Of a stretch of 64,000 nt of DNA, positions 1 through 9,474 are shown piece by piece; the first letter of the stretch is position 1, and each line of letters starts with the position of its first letter. Position numbers and translations under genes: made by a program. The stretch is from CAVVAE01 sp963746185 (lineage in GTDB: Bacteria > Actinomycetota > Actinomycetes > Propionibacteriales > Nocardioidaceae): the NCBI GenBank assembly GCA_963746185.1, contig CAVVAE010000001.1, positions 62,001-126,000 on the forward strand. Direction: 5' to 3'. Under the pieces are notes generated by a model. It was not told the origin of the DNA, made no database searches, and saw nothing but the letters and a program-made list of their open reading frames with translations.

Positions 1-627
1 GGTTTCTCATCGGCATCGAACGAGATCTGGGAAGATTCGGTCAATGTGCCGTTTCACGCGATGGCGGATGACGGTGGGTGGACCGTCTCCAAGACTGTCC
101 CGGTCTTCGAAGCCCCGTACTTTGATGTTGTTGCGTTCGGGCCTGGCCCGATCAGAGTGGACGCACCCCATCTCTGCAGCGTGCTCGCCTCCCCGGCCCA
201 CCCGTTCGCGGGCGTAACCGCATGTCGGCAGGACATTCAGATGGCCATGGTCGCCGTCCAACGCAAGGACATTGGAGTTGTCGTGCGGTGGTTGGTCATC
301 GGCCCTCGACCAGGATCGACGTGGGCCGTCGAGCTCAGCGCCGAAACCGATGGTGAGGGGACCAGCTCAGCGTCCACGGTGATCGCCAACAAACGTGGCG
401 TGTTGCGAGGCAAGGAGGTCGTCGAGGACATGACCGACCCGAAGCTCAAGCTCACCGTGCGGTCGCTCCACGGGCAGCGATGCACGCTGAGCATGCTGCG
501 CCTGCGCGCAGAGCCGATCACAAATCCGTCGGTTGTCCAGCAGAGTCATTCGGCCCCTCTTACGCAGACCGCGACCATACGCTCGCAGCTGACTTCGCAA
601 CAGCGGCTCCTTGACCGGCTTCGCTGA
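1..627 (+). CDS. Unrecognised protein, C-terminal part (cut by window edge)
   Basis: The reading frame is open from base 1 and ends at a stop at 625-627, so at least 208 residues of a longer protein are present and the true start lies outside the window. The sequence is a mixed alpha/beta composition with no membrane segment; it has a run of beta-like hydrophobic stretches (IGVVVRWLVIGP) followed by a polar, Gln/Ser-rich C-terminal tail. Codon use is GC-rich at third positions, as expected for a real gene here. I do not recognise the family. It is transcribed towards the convergent gene that ends at 666, with only 38 bases between them. Confidence 0.5.
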   Translation, partial: GFSSASNEIWEDSVNVPFHAMADDGGWTVSKTVPVFEAPYFDVVAFGPGPIRVDAPHLCSVLASPAHPFAGVTACRQDIQMAMVAVQRKDIGVVVRWLVIGPRPGSTWAVELSAETDGEGTSSASTVIANKRGVLRGKEVVEDMTDPKLKLTVRSLHGQRCTLSMLRLRAEPITNPSVVQQSHSAPLTQTATIRSQLTSQQRLLDRLR

Positions 628-665
628 CCAGTCGCCTGGGGAGGTCGCCCAGCGCCAGGGCTCGG

Positions 666-1433
666 TCACCTTGGTCCCGGAGAGACACCTTCTGGCGGTT
701 TGACGGGGCTGTAGTGGTCGTGCCGGAAGAACGCCCGGAAGCTGCCGTGACCGGAGATTCTCGACGTAATCCGTTCGGTGACAATCTTGGTGGAGTCGCT
801 GAGGTTGCCGAGACTCATCTCGATCGTCGAGGTGTCCGTGCCAGGGTCGTTGGGGTCGTACACGCGCAGCGTCAACTGGTCATCGTCGTCAAGGTCGTAT
901 GCGTAAGCCAGCACCTGATGGCAATGGCCGAGCTGCTTCACCTTGCCGGAGATGTCGGTGGGACGTACTTGCTTGCCGGCCACGAGGCCGAGCGGTGAGG
1001 GTCGACCTGCGTCGATGTCGCTCTTGATCTTCGGCCACTCCTCGTGCGCAATGACCTTGGGTACTCCGTCGATGATGAGGCTGTCGTCGTCTGGCGTCGA
1101 CATCAGCTTCATGTACTGCACGACGTTCGACCCCAGCCCGTGGTCCAGCGCGAAGCTGTCCATCAGGCGGCTCGTCAGGTACTCCGTCAGCGGCGTCTCT
1201 CCCGATGGCGGCTCAGTAGTCTCCGGTACGCGCAACGGCGGTCGAGCAAGGAACATGTCGAGGGCGGCGTACACCATCCCGCCGCACACCCCGTTGGACG
1301 CATCGCCGATCGGGATCGAACGATCGGTGCCCGGGAGGTCGATGCTCACAATGGGGATCCCGGAGGGGAAGCGGTTCGTGAACTTCATCCCGGAGGTGCT
1401 GGGCAGGAAACCATCGACGTGTCCGCTCGGCAT
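666..1433 (-). CDS. Papain-like (C39/NlpC-fold type) cysteine peptidase-like protein
   Basis: This is a 255-residue protein. The ATG at 1433 is preceded by ACGAGGACC, a reasonable ribosome site. Three motifs are spaced as in papain-fold peptidases: SNGVCGGMVYAALD (Cys50) at the start of a helix, LGHCHQVLAYAYD (His172) leading into a strand, and VYDPNDPG (Asp193 to Asp196) on the next strand. This Cys-His-Asx arrangement, with the D-P-N-D-P turn, is typical of C39-like peptidase domains. There is no evident signal peptide or transmembrane segment, so export is not indicated. No neighbouring gene looks like a substrate or a propeptide. The fold call is inferred from motifs only; enzymatic activity and substrate are unknown. 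Confidence 0.6.
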   Translation of the reverse strand: MPSGHVDGFLPSTSGMKFTNRFPSGIPIVSIDLPGTDRSIPIGDASNGVCGGMVYAALDMFLARPPLRVPETTEPPSGETPLTEYLTSRLMDSFALDHGLGSNVVQYMKLMSTPDDDSLIIDGVPKVIAHEEWPKIKSDIDAGRPSPLGLVAGKQVRPTDISGKVKQLGHCHQVLAYAYDLDDDDQLTLRVYDPNDPGTDTSTIEMSLGNLSDSTKIVTERITSRISGHGSFRAFFRHDHYSPVKPPEGVSPGPR

Positions 1434-1587
1434 GGTGGTCCTCGTTTCTCCGCTTCAGGCGTCGTACGACGTGGTCGTCATCAGTAGGGAGCGACGTCAC
1501 ACCCCAGTGATACACCGAGGACGCGCCACCCTCCACCCTGTGGCAAGCGGCAGGCAGTCTCCCGCGCTCGCAGGATGGCGTGAGGAC

Positions 1588-2304
1588 CTAGGGACTTGGC
1601 AACTGGCTCGGCTGCTCGTCTGCCTCGAAGCGATAGCCCATCCCGGGCTCGGTGAGCAGGTAGCGCGGGCGCGCCGGGTCGGGCTCGAGTTTTTTGCGCA
1701 ACTGAGCCATGTAGAGGCGCAGGTTGCCGTGAGCGTTGTCGTAGCCAGGTCCCCAGACCTCGCGGAGGAGGTGTCGTTGGCTCAGAAGCTTGCCCGGGTT
1801 GCGCGCCAACACCTCGAGCAGGTGCCACTCGGTGGGGGTCAGCCGGACGTCGGACGGACCATCGGGGTTGGACACGGTGACACGCTTGGCTGCGAGATCA
1901 ACGCGTACGTCGCCGAAGGTCATGACCGGCTGCGCGTCGTCCGCATGCGCTCGTCGAGTGGCCGCGCGCATCCTCGCGAGCAGCTCGTCGACACCGAACG
2001 GCTTGGTCACGTAGTCGTCGGCGCCGGCGTCGAGTGCGTGGATCTTGTCACTGCTGCCGCTGCGGCCGGACAGCACGATGATGGGGGCACTCATCCATCC
2101 ACGTAGTCCATGGATCACCTCGATGCCGTCCAGGTCCGGCAGACCGAGGTCCAAGATGACCAGGTCGGGTGGGTGGTTGGCCGCCACCGAGAGGGCGTCG
2201 CTGCCTGTCGCTGCGGTGTCGACATCGTACGAACGAGCTCGAAGGTTGATGCGGAGCGCACGCAGGATCTGCGGCTCGTCGTCCACCACGAGAACCCGAG
2301 TCAT
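1588..2304 (-). CDS. kdpE: KdpE, OmpR-family response regulator of the kdp operon
   Basis: This is a 238-residue two-domain regulator. The receiver domain (about residues 1-120) begins with VLVVDDE and has the phosphoacceptor Asp52 in DLVILDLGLPD, the Thr/Ser region SGRSG and Lys in DYVTKPF. The C-terminal winged helix (about 130-228) has the OmpR features RLTPTEWHLLEVLARNPG and MGYRF. It overlaps the kdpD stop by four bases (ATGA), so the two are translationally coupled. In this family the phosphorylated protein activates kdpFABC when K+ is low. A direct repeat upstream of the operon (9629-9647) is a candidate binding site. It is the last gene of the operon. Confidence 0.95.
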   Translation of the reverse strand: MTRVLVVDDEPQILRALRINLRARSYDVDTAATGSDALSVAANHPPDLVILDLGLPDLDGIEVIHGLRGWMSAPIIVLSGRSGSSDKIHALDAGADDYVTKPFGVDELLARMRAATRRAHADDAQPVMTFGDVRVDLAAKRVTVSNPDGPSDVRLTPTEWHLLEVLARNPGKLLSQRHLLREVWGPGYDNAHGNLRLYMAQLRKKLEPDPARPRYLLTEPGMGYRFEADEQPSQLPSP

Positions 2305-4940
2305 GAAACGTCACGTCCGCTGACAGGCTGATGCGCTTCGCGCTCACGGCGGCCGGGCTCGGTCACAGAGTGACGCGCCCCGCGAGGCTGAGCCGCGACC
2401 AACGAGATCACCATCGTCAGGCCGCCTCCCGGAGTTTCCTCCGGGTTCAGGGTCCCGCCCATCGCCTCGGTGAGGCCGCGCGAAAGGGCCAGTCCAAGAC
2501 CCACTCCCGTGGTGTTGTCGGTGTCGCCCAGTCGTTGGAACGGCGCGAAGATGCGGTCGAGGTCATCTCGCGGGATGCCTGGCCCACGGTCGACCACCCG
2601 AAGCTCAACCTGGCTGCCGAGAACGCTGGCCGCCACGATCGGTGGAGTCGACTCTGGCGAGTAGCGAAGTGCGTTGCTGACCAGGTTGGCGATGACACGC
2701 TCGAGCAAGCCAGGGTCAGCCTCGACGTCCGGGAGGTCTTCGGCGATATCCGTGACCACGTCACGTGCTGGAGGCCCGAGCTGGTCGAGGGCACGTGGAA
2801 CAACCTCGCTGAAGCCCACCGCTTGGCGCTGGATGGACATCGCGCCAGCCTGGAGCCGACTCATGTCGAGCAGGTTCTCGACGAGCTGCGCGAGGCGGTC
2901 CAAGGACTCGTCGGCGGTGGCGAGCAGTTCCTCTTGATCGGCCACAGACCACTGCACGTCTGAGCCCCGCAGGCTGGTGACGGCCGCCTTCGCCGACGCG
3001 AGCGGAGTCCGGAGGTCATGTCCGACCGCTGCAAGCAACGCCGTACGCATCCGGTCGGCGGCCGCCAACGGGGCAGCAGCGGCCACGGCCTCGCTCAACT
3101 GCGAACGCTCGAGGATGACGGCGGCCTGCGCAGCAAACGCGCCGATCAGCCGCTGGTCCTCGGCAAGCAGTGACCGACCTCGAAGGGCCAACATGAGCGT
3201 GTCACCGGCCGGAACCTCGGTGTCGGCCTCGTGGGGACTCGCGCACGCCGGATCGCCGGCCGAAGCGATGGCATTCCAGTCAGCTGACGGTGTCGACGAC
3301 CGCGTGGAGGGACGCCCCGAGTCTGCCCCGCTCCGTTGCAGCAACGTCACAGACGTCAGACCGAATGCTTCGCGAACACGTTCGAGAAGCGCCGGAAGTG
3401 CAGTCTCTCCACGCAGGATGCTGCCGGCAAGAGTGCCCAGCGTCTCGGACTCGGCCGCTGACCGCGCTGCTTGGCGCGTACGCCGAGCGGCCAGGTCGAC
3501 GACCGAGCTGACCAAGGCGGCGACCACCACGAACACGGCCAACGCCAGAGTGTTGTTGGTCTCGCCGATGCTGAAGGTGTGGATCGGCGGCGTGAAGTAG
3601 TAGTTCAGCAGCAGCGAGCCGCCGATCGCGGCCAGCAATGCGGGCCAGAAGCCGCCGACCAGGGCGACTACCACGACCGCGAGCAGGAAGAGCAGGACGT
3701 CGCTGACGAGGTTGAGGTCACCCCGTTGAAGAGCGAGCACAAACGTCAGAGCGATGGGAAGAGCTACGGCCAGCGCAAACCCCTGGATGCGCCGGCGACG
3801 CGTGAGGCTGCCCCGAAGTCCGGGCAGTCCGCGACCCTTGCCCATCTCGTGATGCGTCACGATGTGCACGTCAATGTCGCCTGACGCCCGGATCGTTGAT
3901 GCTCCGATACCTGCGCCACTGAAGATCGCGGACAGTCTGGAACGCCGACTGATTCCGAGGACGAGCTGTGTCGCGTTCTCGGCACGCGAAAACGTCAGCA
4001 GAGCTTCTGAGATGTCGTCGCCGATGACCTGGTGGTAGGTACCGCCCAACGTTTCAACGAGGCGTCGCTGCGATGCCAGCGCCGCCGGGCTCGCTCCGGT
4101 GAGACCGTCCGAACGAGCTACGTGCACAGCCAGCAGATCTCCACCAGAAGAGCGGGCTGCGATGCGTGCCGCACGTCGGATCAACGTCTCGCCTTCGGGT
4201 CCGCCAGTCACGGCGACGACCACGCGTTCCCGAGCCTCCCAGGTTCGATCGATGTTGTGCTGGCTGCGGTATCGCTGCAACGCCTCGTCGACCTTGTCGG
4301 CGGTCCACAGCAGGGCGAGCTCTCTCAGTGCAGTGAGGTTGCCGGGACGGAAGTAGTTGCCGAGTGCGGCGTCCACCGTCTCAGCGGCGTACACGTTTCC
4401 GTGTGCCAGCCGACGCCTCAATGCCTCGGGTGCCATATCGACGAGTTCAACCTGGTCGGCATTGCGCACCACCACATCAGGAACGCGTTCCTGTTGGGGG
4501 ACTCCGGTGATCTTCTCCACGACGTCGTTCAAGGACTCGAGGTGTTGGATGTTGACGGTCGAGATCACGTCGATGCCTGCGTCGAGCAGATCTTCGATGT
4601 CCTGCCAGCGTTTCTCGTTTCGCGAGCCGGGGACGTTGGTGTGCGCGAGCTCGTCGACCAGGGCGACGCGAGGTCGTCTTGCCAGCACCGCGTCGAGATC
4701 CATTTCAGAGAAGGTCGCGTCGCGATGGTTCAGCTGCCGACGAGGGACGACCTCGAGGCCCTCCATCATCTCGGCTGTGTGAATGCGGCCGTGGGTCTCG
4801 ACGTAACCCACGACGACATCGGTGCCTCGGTCGGCGCGGCGTTTGCCCTCACCGAGCATCGCGTAGGTCTTGCCGACGCCGGGAGCGGACCCGAGATAGA
4901 CGCGGAGCAGCCCCCGAGTCTTCACGGCATTCGCACTCAT
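2301..4940 (-). CDS. kdpD: KdpD, osmosensitive K+ sensor histidine kinase
   Basis: From the ATG at 4940 the protein has 879 residues; a GTG at 4955 would overlap the kdpC stop and add five. The order of parts is the KdpD standard: an N-terminal KdpD domain with the Walker-like SAPGVGKTYAML, a universal-stress-protein domain, four transmembrane helices in the middle, a GAF-like segment, then HisKA with VGHDLRTPLAS (phosphorylated His about residue 641) and an HATPase domain with NLVSNALRYSPE, DRGPGIP and GVGLGLALSRGL. All catalytic boxes are intact. It senses low K+ or osmotic stress in the membrane and phosphorylates KdpE, whose gene overlaps its stop. It lies in the same operon as the pump genes, as is common in actinobacteria. 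Confidence 0.95.
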   Translation of the reverse strand: MSANAVKTRGLLRVYLGSAPGVGKTYAMLGEGKRRADRGTDVVVGYVETHGRIHTAEMMEGLEVVPRRQLNHRDATFSEMDLDAVLARRPRVALVDELAHTNVPGSRNEKRWQDIEDLLDAGIDVISTVNIQHLESLNDVVEKITGVPQQERVPDVVVRNADQVELVDMAPEALRRRLAHGNVYAAETVDAALGNYFRPGNLTALRELALLWTADKVDEALQRYRSQHNIDRTWEARERVVVAVTGGPEGETLIRRAARIAARSSGGDLLAVHVARSDGLTGASPAALASQRRLVETLGGTYHQVIGDDISEALLTFSRAENATQLVLGISRRSRLSAIFSGAGIGASTIRASGDIDVHIVTHHEMGKGRGLPGLRGSLTRRRRIQGFALAVALPIALTFVLALQRGDLNLVSDVLLFLLAVVVVALVGGFWPALLAAIGGSLLLNYYFTPPIHTFSIGETNNTLALAVFVVVAALVSSVVDLAARRTRQAARSAAESETLGTLAGSILRGETALPALLERVREAFGLTSVTLLQRSGADSGRPSTRSSTPSADWNAIASAGDPACASPHEADTEVPAGDTLMLALRGRSLLAEDQRLIGAFAAQAAVILERSQLSEAVAAAAPLAAADRMRTALLAAVGHDLRTPLASAKAAVTSLRGSDVQWSVADQEELLATADESLDRLAQLVENLLDMSRLQAGAMSIQRQAVGFSEVVPRALDQLGPPARDVVTDIAEDLPDVEADPGLLERVIANLVSNALRYSPESTPPIVAASVLGSQVELRVVDRGPGIPRDDLDRIFAPFQRLGDTDNTTGVGLGLALSRGLTEAMGGTLNPEETPGGGLTMVISLVAAQPRGARHSVTEPGRREREAHQPVSGRDVS

Positions 4941-4944
4941 GTCT

Positions 4945-5619
4945 CTAGTCTGCACTCACAGCCGGTGGGCCAAGGTCATCGAGGGCGAGGTTGAGCAGGA
5001 CAACATTCACTCGAGATTCACCGATGAAGCCGAGTGTCCGGCCCTGGGTGTGGTCTGCCACGAGCTGCTCGACCTGTTCGGTGGCGAGGCCGCGTTCCCT
5101 AGCGACCCGTGCGACCTGCTCTTCGGCGTAGGCAGACGAGATGTGCGGGTCGAGGCCTGATCCGCTTGCCAGCAAGGCGTCCGGCGGGACCTGCGTGGGG
5201 GGTACGCCGTCCAGCTTGGCGGCAGTCCGGCGACGTTCCTCGATCGCGGCCAGCAGGTCGGCGTTCTCTGGCCCGTAGTTCGATGCCGACGTAGCGAGCG
5301 GGTCGTAGCCGGTGCCTGCTGCGGAGGGCCGGCTCTGGAAGTACGACGGATCGGGTTCGACGACGGGGACACCATCGTCGAGCACCGGCTCGCCCTTCCC
5401 GTTGAGCACAGGTCGCGTGAACGCCTGACCGATGAGGTCTGAGGCGACGTCCTTGTCATGCCGTGTCACCAAGGAGCCGTCCGCGTTTCCGGGAAAGACC
5501 GTTTGCGCCAAACCGGTGACGGCCAACGGATAGAACAGGCCAAGGATGACCGTGAGCACGACGAAGGCGCGTACGGCCGGCCCGAACTGACGCAATGCGG
5601 GGGAGAGTGGTGTGGCCAT
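4945..5619 (-). CDS. kdpC: KdpC, K+-transporting ATPase subunit C
   Basis: This 224-residue subunit has one N-terminal transmembrane helix (about residues 17-38, FVVLTVILGLFYPLAVTG), followed by the KdpC periplasmic/extracellular domain. The signature segments YFQSRPSAAG and DPHISSAYAEEQVARVA are present. KdpC stabilises the KdpFABC complex and is thought to help nucleotide and K+ binding. It is slightly longer than the E. coli protein (about 190 residues), mainly through an insert near GKGEPVLDDGVPVVEPD, which is common in actinobacterial KdpC. The gene sits 32 bases after kdpB and ends four bases before the ATG of kdpD. Confidence 0.95.
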   Translation of the reverse strand: MATPLSPALRQFGPAVRAFVVLTVILGLFYPLAVTGLAQTVFPGNADGSLVTRHDKDVASDLIGQAFTRPVLNGKGEPVLDDGVPVVEPDPSYFQSRPSAAGTGYDPLATSASNYGPENADLLAAIEERRRTAAKLDGVPPTQVPPDALLASGSGLDPHISSAYAEEQVARVARERGLATEQVEQLVADHTQGRTLGFIGESRVNVVLLNLALDDLGPPAVSAD

Positions 5620-5651
5620 CGAGATGTCGTCCTTTCTGTGATCGGGACGGG

Positions 5652-7727
5652 TTAGTTGAAGCCGGGGAACTGAGAGACCAGCAGGTCGATGAGCTTGATG
5701 CCGATGAACGGCGCGATGATGCCGCCGAGTCCATAGATTGCGAGGTTTCTGCGCAGCATGCTGGCTGCTGACGACGGGGTGTAGCGAACGCCTCGCAGCG
5801 CAAGCGGGATCAGCGCCACGATGACGAGGGCATTGAAGACCACGGCCGAGACGATGGCGGACTGCGGCGTCGCCAGCCGCATGATGTTGAGCGAGTCGAG
5901 TCCGGCGTACACACCGGCAAACATGGCCGGGATGATCGCGAAGTACTTGGCGATGTCGTTCGCGATCGAGAACGTCGTCAGCGACCCGCGCGTGATGAGG
6001 AGTTGCTTCCCGATCTCCACGATCTCGATCAGCTTCGTGGGGTTCGAGTCGAGGTCGACCATGTTGCCGGCCTCCTTTGCCGCCGAGGTGCCGGTGTTCA
6101 TGGCCACTCCGACGTCGGCCTGGGCCAACGCTGGTGCGTCGTTCGTGCCGTCGCCGGTCATCGCGACCAGCCGACCACCTTGTTGTTCCTGGCGGATCAG
6201 CGTCATCTTCTGTTCGGGCGTGGCTTCAGCGAGGAAGTCGTCGACACCTGCTTCGTCGGCGATGGCGCGGGCGGTCAACTCGTTGTCGCCGGTGATCATC
6301 ACCGTCCGGATCCCCATCCGCCGCATCTCGTCGAACCGCTCCCGCATTCCCTCCTTGACGACGTCCTTGAGGTGGATGACGCCGAGAACCCGCGCAGGTT
6401 CGTCCGGCTTTGCCTGGGCGACCACGAGCGGCGTACCACCCGATCCCGAGATCCTCTCGACGATGGCACTCGTCTCCGATGTGGTGTCGCCACCTTGCTC
6501 ACGGACCCAGGCCACGACTGCCGAGGCCGCACCTTTGCGGATGTGACCTCCGTCAGCAAGGTCGACACCGCTCATCCGGGTTTGCGCGGTGAAGGGGACG
6601 TACTCGACGCCTGCGAGTTCGCCGGTCTGGCGTTCCCGTAACCCGTATGAGGTCTTGGCGAGGACGACGACAGACCGGCCTTCCGGGGTCTCGTCGGCGA
6701 GGCTCGACAGCTGCGCGGCATCGGCCAGTTCTGCAGCGCTCACGCCATTCACAGGGGTGAACTCCGAGGCTTGCCGGTTGCCGAGCGTCACCGTACCCGT
6801 CTTGTCGAGCAGGAGGGTGTTGACATCTCCTGCGGCCTCGACGGCACGGCCCGACATGGCCAGCACGTTGTGCTGCACGAGGCGGTCCATGCCGGCGATG
6901 CCGATCGCCGACAACAGCGCGCCAATCGTGGTCGGGATCAGACAGACAAGGAGCGCGACCAGCGCGATGAGGGTCTGGGGCGCACTGGAGTAGATCGCGA
7001 ACGGCTGAAGTGTGGCGGTGGCGACCAGAAAGATGACCGTGAGGCTGGCCAGCAGGATGTTCAGCGCGATCTCGTTGGGCGTCTTCTGTCGCGACGCACC
7101 TTCGACCAGCGCGATCATCCGATCCACAAACCCTTCACCGGGACGAGCCGTGATCTGTACGACGATCCGGTCTGAGAGCACCTTGGTGCCGCCTGTCACG
7201 GAGCTGCGGTCGCCACCTGACTCGCGGATCACCGGAGCCGACTCGCCCGTGATGGCTGACTCGTCGACGCTCGCTACGCCCTCGACGACGTCACCATCTC
7301 CGGGGATGAGCTGCCCTGCCTCCACCACCACTTTGTCGCCGAGCTGCAGCTTCGCGGCCGGCATTTCCTCCTCGACGCCATCGGGCCCGAGCCGGCGCGC
7401 GACGGTTTCGCGATTCGTCTTCCGCAGAGTGGCAGCTTGGGCCTTGCCTCTGCCTTCCGCGACTGCTTCGGCGAGGTTGGCGAAGATGACCGTGAGCCAG
7501 AGCCACACGGCGATGGTGAGCCCGAACCGGCTTGGGTCCTTCAGCGCCAGGACGGTCGACAGTACTGCGCCGACCTCGACGACGAACATGACAGGGGAGT
7601 GCACCATCACGCGCGGGTCGAGCTTGCGAACGGCATCTGGCAGTGATGTGAGGAGAAGTCTCGGGTCAAGCGAACCGCCCGCGATCCTGGTGGTTTCGCC
7701 GGGACGGTTGTCCAAGAGGGTTGCCAT
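5652..7727 (-). CDS. kdpB: KdpB, K+-transporting P-type ATPase catalytic subunit
   Basis: This is a 691-residue P-type ATPase of the Kdp class. The phosphorylation motif LLLDKTGTVTLGN places the catalytic Asp near residue 308, the actuator loop TGESAPV near 160, and the hinge/nucleotide motifs MITGDNELTA and MTGDGTNDAPALAQADVGVA follow. Hydrophobic segments match the seven-helix Kdp topology. It hydrolyses ATP to drive K+ through KdpA. The start is either ATG 7727 (TGATG overlap with the kdpA stop) or the GTG immediately before it at 7730; both mean translational coupling. No key residue is missing. Confidence 0.96.
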   Translation of the reverse strand: MATLLDNRPGETTRIAGGSLDPRLLLTSLPDAVRKLDPRVMVHSPVMFVVEVGAVLSTVLALKDPSRFGLTIAVWLWLTVIFANLAEAVAEGRGKAQAATLRKTNRETVARRLGPDGVEEEMPAAKLQLGDKVVVEAGQLIPGDGDVVEGVASVDESAITGESAPVIRESGGDRSSVTGGTKVLSDRIVVQITARPGEGFVDRMIALVEGASRQKTPNEIALNILLASLTVIFLVATATLQPFAIYSSAPQTLIALVALLVCLIPTTIGALLSAIGIAGMDRLVQHNVLAMSGRAVEAAGDVNTLLLDKTGTVTLGNRQASEFTPVNGVSAAELADAAQLSSLADETPEGRSVVVLAKTSYGLRERQTGELAGVEYVPFTAQTRMSGVDLADGGHIRKGAASAVVAWVREQGGDTTSETSAIVERISGSGGTPLVVAQAKPDEPARVLGVIHLKDVVKEGMRERFDEMRRMGIRTVMITGDNELTARAIADEAGVDDFLAEATPEQKMTLIRQEQQGGRLVAMTGDGTNDAPALAQADVGVAMNTGTSAAKEAGNMVDLDSNPTKLIEIVEIGKQLLITRGSLTTFSIANDIAKYFAIIPAMFAGVYAGLDSLNIMRLATPQSAIVSAVVFNALVIVALIPLALRGVRYTPSSAASMLRRNLAIYGLGGIIAPFIGIKLIDLLVSQFPGFN

Positions 7728-9385
7728 CACAGACCTTCCGCGAGCGGGCCGAGTGCAAGGGCCGGAAAGAACGTCAGGCCGGCGACGATGATCACGACGC
7801 CGATCAGCATCGACACGAACAGAGGGCGGTACGTGGGCAACGTTCCCGCGGTCTTGGGAACGGGTTGTTGGCGAGCCAGCGATCCTGCAAGCGCGAGCAC
7901 AAACATGATCGGAAGAAAACGTCCGAGCAACATCGCCAAGCCAAGCGCGGTGTTGTAGAAGCCGGTGTTGGCGGCCAGCCCGGCGAAGGCTGACCCGTTG
8001 TTGTTCCCGGCAGACGTGAACGCGTACAACACCTCAGAAAGACCATGCGGCCCCGGGTTGAGGATGGACTCCTTGGGCTTTGACAGGGCCATCGCAAGGC
8101 CCGTGCCGGCCAGGACGACGATGGGCATCGTCAGGATCGACAGCGATACGAGCTTGATCTCGCGGGAGCTGATCTTCTTGCGCAGGTACTCCGGCGTACG
8201 TCCCACCATCAGCCCGGCCACGAAGACGGTCACGATCGCCAGCACGAGCATGCCGTAGAGACCCGAGCCGACACCGCCAGGCGCGACCTCGCCAAGACCC
8301 ATGTTGAAGATCAGCAGGCCGCCACCGACAGCGGTGAACGAGGAATGGAATGAGTCGACTGCTCCGGTCGACGTGCCGGTCGTCGACGTGGCGAACAACG
8401 CGGACGCCGGCTCGCCGAAGCGAGTTTCCTTGCCTTCCATCGAGGCACCAGCGGCGTTGAAGGCTGATCCCGGATGTGTCATCTCCAGCACCGTCACGCC
8501 GATCAGCACCGCTGCCCAGATGACGCCCATCGCCGCCAGGATCGCGTAGCCCTGCCTCTTGTCCTTGACCATGAGCCCGAAGGTCCGGGTCAGACAGACC
8601 GGGATCAGCAGCAGCAGGAAAATCTCCAACAGGTTGCTGACGGCGTTGGGGTTCTCGAAGGGGTGTGCGGAGTTGGCGTTGTAGAAGCCGCCGCCATTGG
8701 TGCCGAGCTCTTTGATGGCTTCTTGTGAAGCGACGGGTCCTCCGGTGATGGTTTGGGCACCGCCGCTCACCGTCGTGATGTCGGTGCCGGCAGACAGGTT
8801 CTGGATCGCGCCGAGGGCGATCAGGGCGACTGCCGCCACCGCGGCAAGAGGCAACAAGATGCGGATCGAGCCTCGTACGAGGTCGACCCAGAAGTTACCC
8901 AAGCGGTCGGTACGTGACCTGGCGAAGCCCCGAATGAGCGCAACTGCCACCGCCATCCCGACCGCGGCTGACACGAAGTTCTGCACCGCCAGGCCGGCCA
9001 TCTGGGTCAGGTGGCCCATGGTGACTTCGCCGGAGTACGCCTGCCAGTTTGTGTTGGTGACGAACGACGCGGCCGTGTTGAAGGCAAGACCCGGTTCGAC
9101 GGACGGGAATCCCAACGACAGCGGTAGGTGGTCCTGCAGACGCTGGAGAGCGAAGAGGCCGAGCACACTGACGGCGGAGAACGCCAGCAGTGAACGGGCA
9201 TACACCGGCCAACGTTGGTCCGCGTCGGGATCAACGCCGAGAGCTCGGTAGATCCCACGCTCGACCCGCCAGTGGCCGCCAACTGTGTACACACCAGCCA
9301 TGTAGGCGCCGAGCGGTCGGTAGCAGACCGCTAACGCAACCAGGAGAAGGCCGACCTGGAGCAGACCCGCGAGAGTGTCGGACAT
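7727..9385 (-). CDS. kdpA: KdpA, K+-binding channel-like subunit
   Basis: This 552-residue membrane protein has about ten transmembrane helices. It is related to the KtrB/TrkH K+ channel superfamily, with four pore loops. Selectivity-filter-like segments can be seen, such as SFVTNTNWQAYSGE, KELGTNGGGFYNANSAHPFE and YAFTSAGNNNGSAFAGL. It selects and translocates K+ within KdpFABC. The ATG at 9385 overlaps the kdpF stop by one base (TGATG), and the gene's stop overlaps the start of kdpB. Length and motifs are normal for the family. Confidence 0.96.
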   Translation of the reverse strand: MSDTLAGLLQVGLLLVALAVCYRPLGAYMAGVYTVGGHWRVERGIYRALGVDPDADQRWPVYARSLLAFSAVSVLGLFALQRLQDHLPLSLGFPSVEPGLAFNTAASFVTNTNWQAYSGEVTMGHLTQMAGLAVQNFVSAAVGMAVAVALIRGFARSRTDRLGNFWVDLVRGSIRILLPLAAVAAVALIALGAIQNLSAGTDITTVSGGAQTITGGPVASQEAIKELGTNGGGFYNANSAHPFENPNAVSNLLEIFLLLLIPVCLTRTFGLMVKDKRQGYAILAAMGVIWAAVLIGVTVLEMTHPGSAFNAAGASMEGKETRFGEPASALFATSTTGTSTGAVDSFHSSFTAVGGGLLIFNMGLGEVAPGGVGSGLYGMLVLAIVTVFVAGLMVGRTPEYLRKKISSREIKLVSLSILTMPIVVLAGTGLAMALSKPKESILNPGPHGLSEVLYAFTSAGNNNGSAFAGLAANTGFYNTALGLAMLLGRFLPIMFVLALAGSLARQQPVPKTAGTLPTYRPLFVSMLIGVVIIVAGLTFFPALALGPLAEGL

Positions 9386-9474
9386 CAGAACCTCTCAGGG
9401 AAGAGCAACGCGACGAGCAGATATCCCGTCAGCAGGATCGTCGCGACCAGCCCGGCGACATTTTCGGCGCTCAC
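9385..9474 (-). CDS. kdpF: KdpF, small stabilising subunit of the Kdp ATPase
   Basis: This is a 29-residue peptide from a GTG start at 9474, consisting almost entirely of one transmembrane helix (GLVATILLTGYLLVALLFP). It ends in the KdpF signature PERF. KdpF packs at the KdpA/KdpB interface and stabilises the complex. The stop (TGA 9387-9385) overlaps the kdpA ATG. The start overlaps the stop of the small ORF before it by four bases (GTGA). It is easily missed by gene finders because of its size, but the PERF ending and its place directly before kdpA make the call firm. Confidence 0.92.
   Translation of the reverse strand: MSAENVAGLVATILLTGYLLVALLFPERF

Noticed and set aside
4032..4994. A 320-residue plus-strand frame opposite kdpD, and a 387-residue one at 943-2106
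   Set aside because: Both overlap well-identified minus-strand genes and show no family motif or ribosome site.
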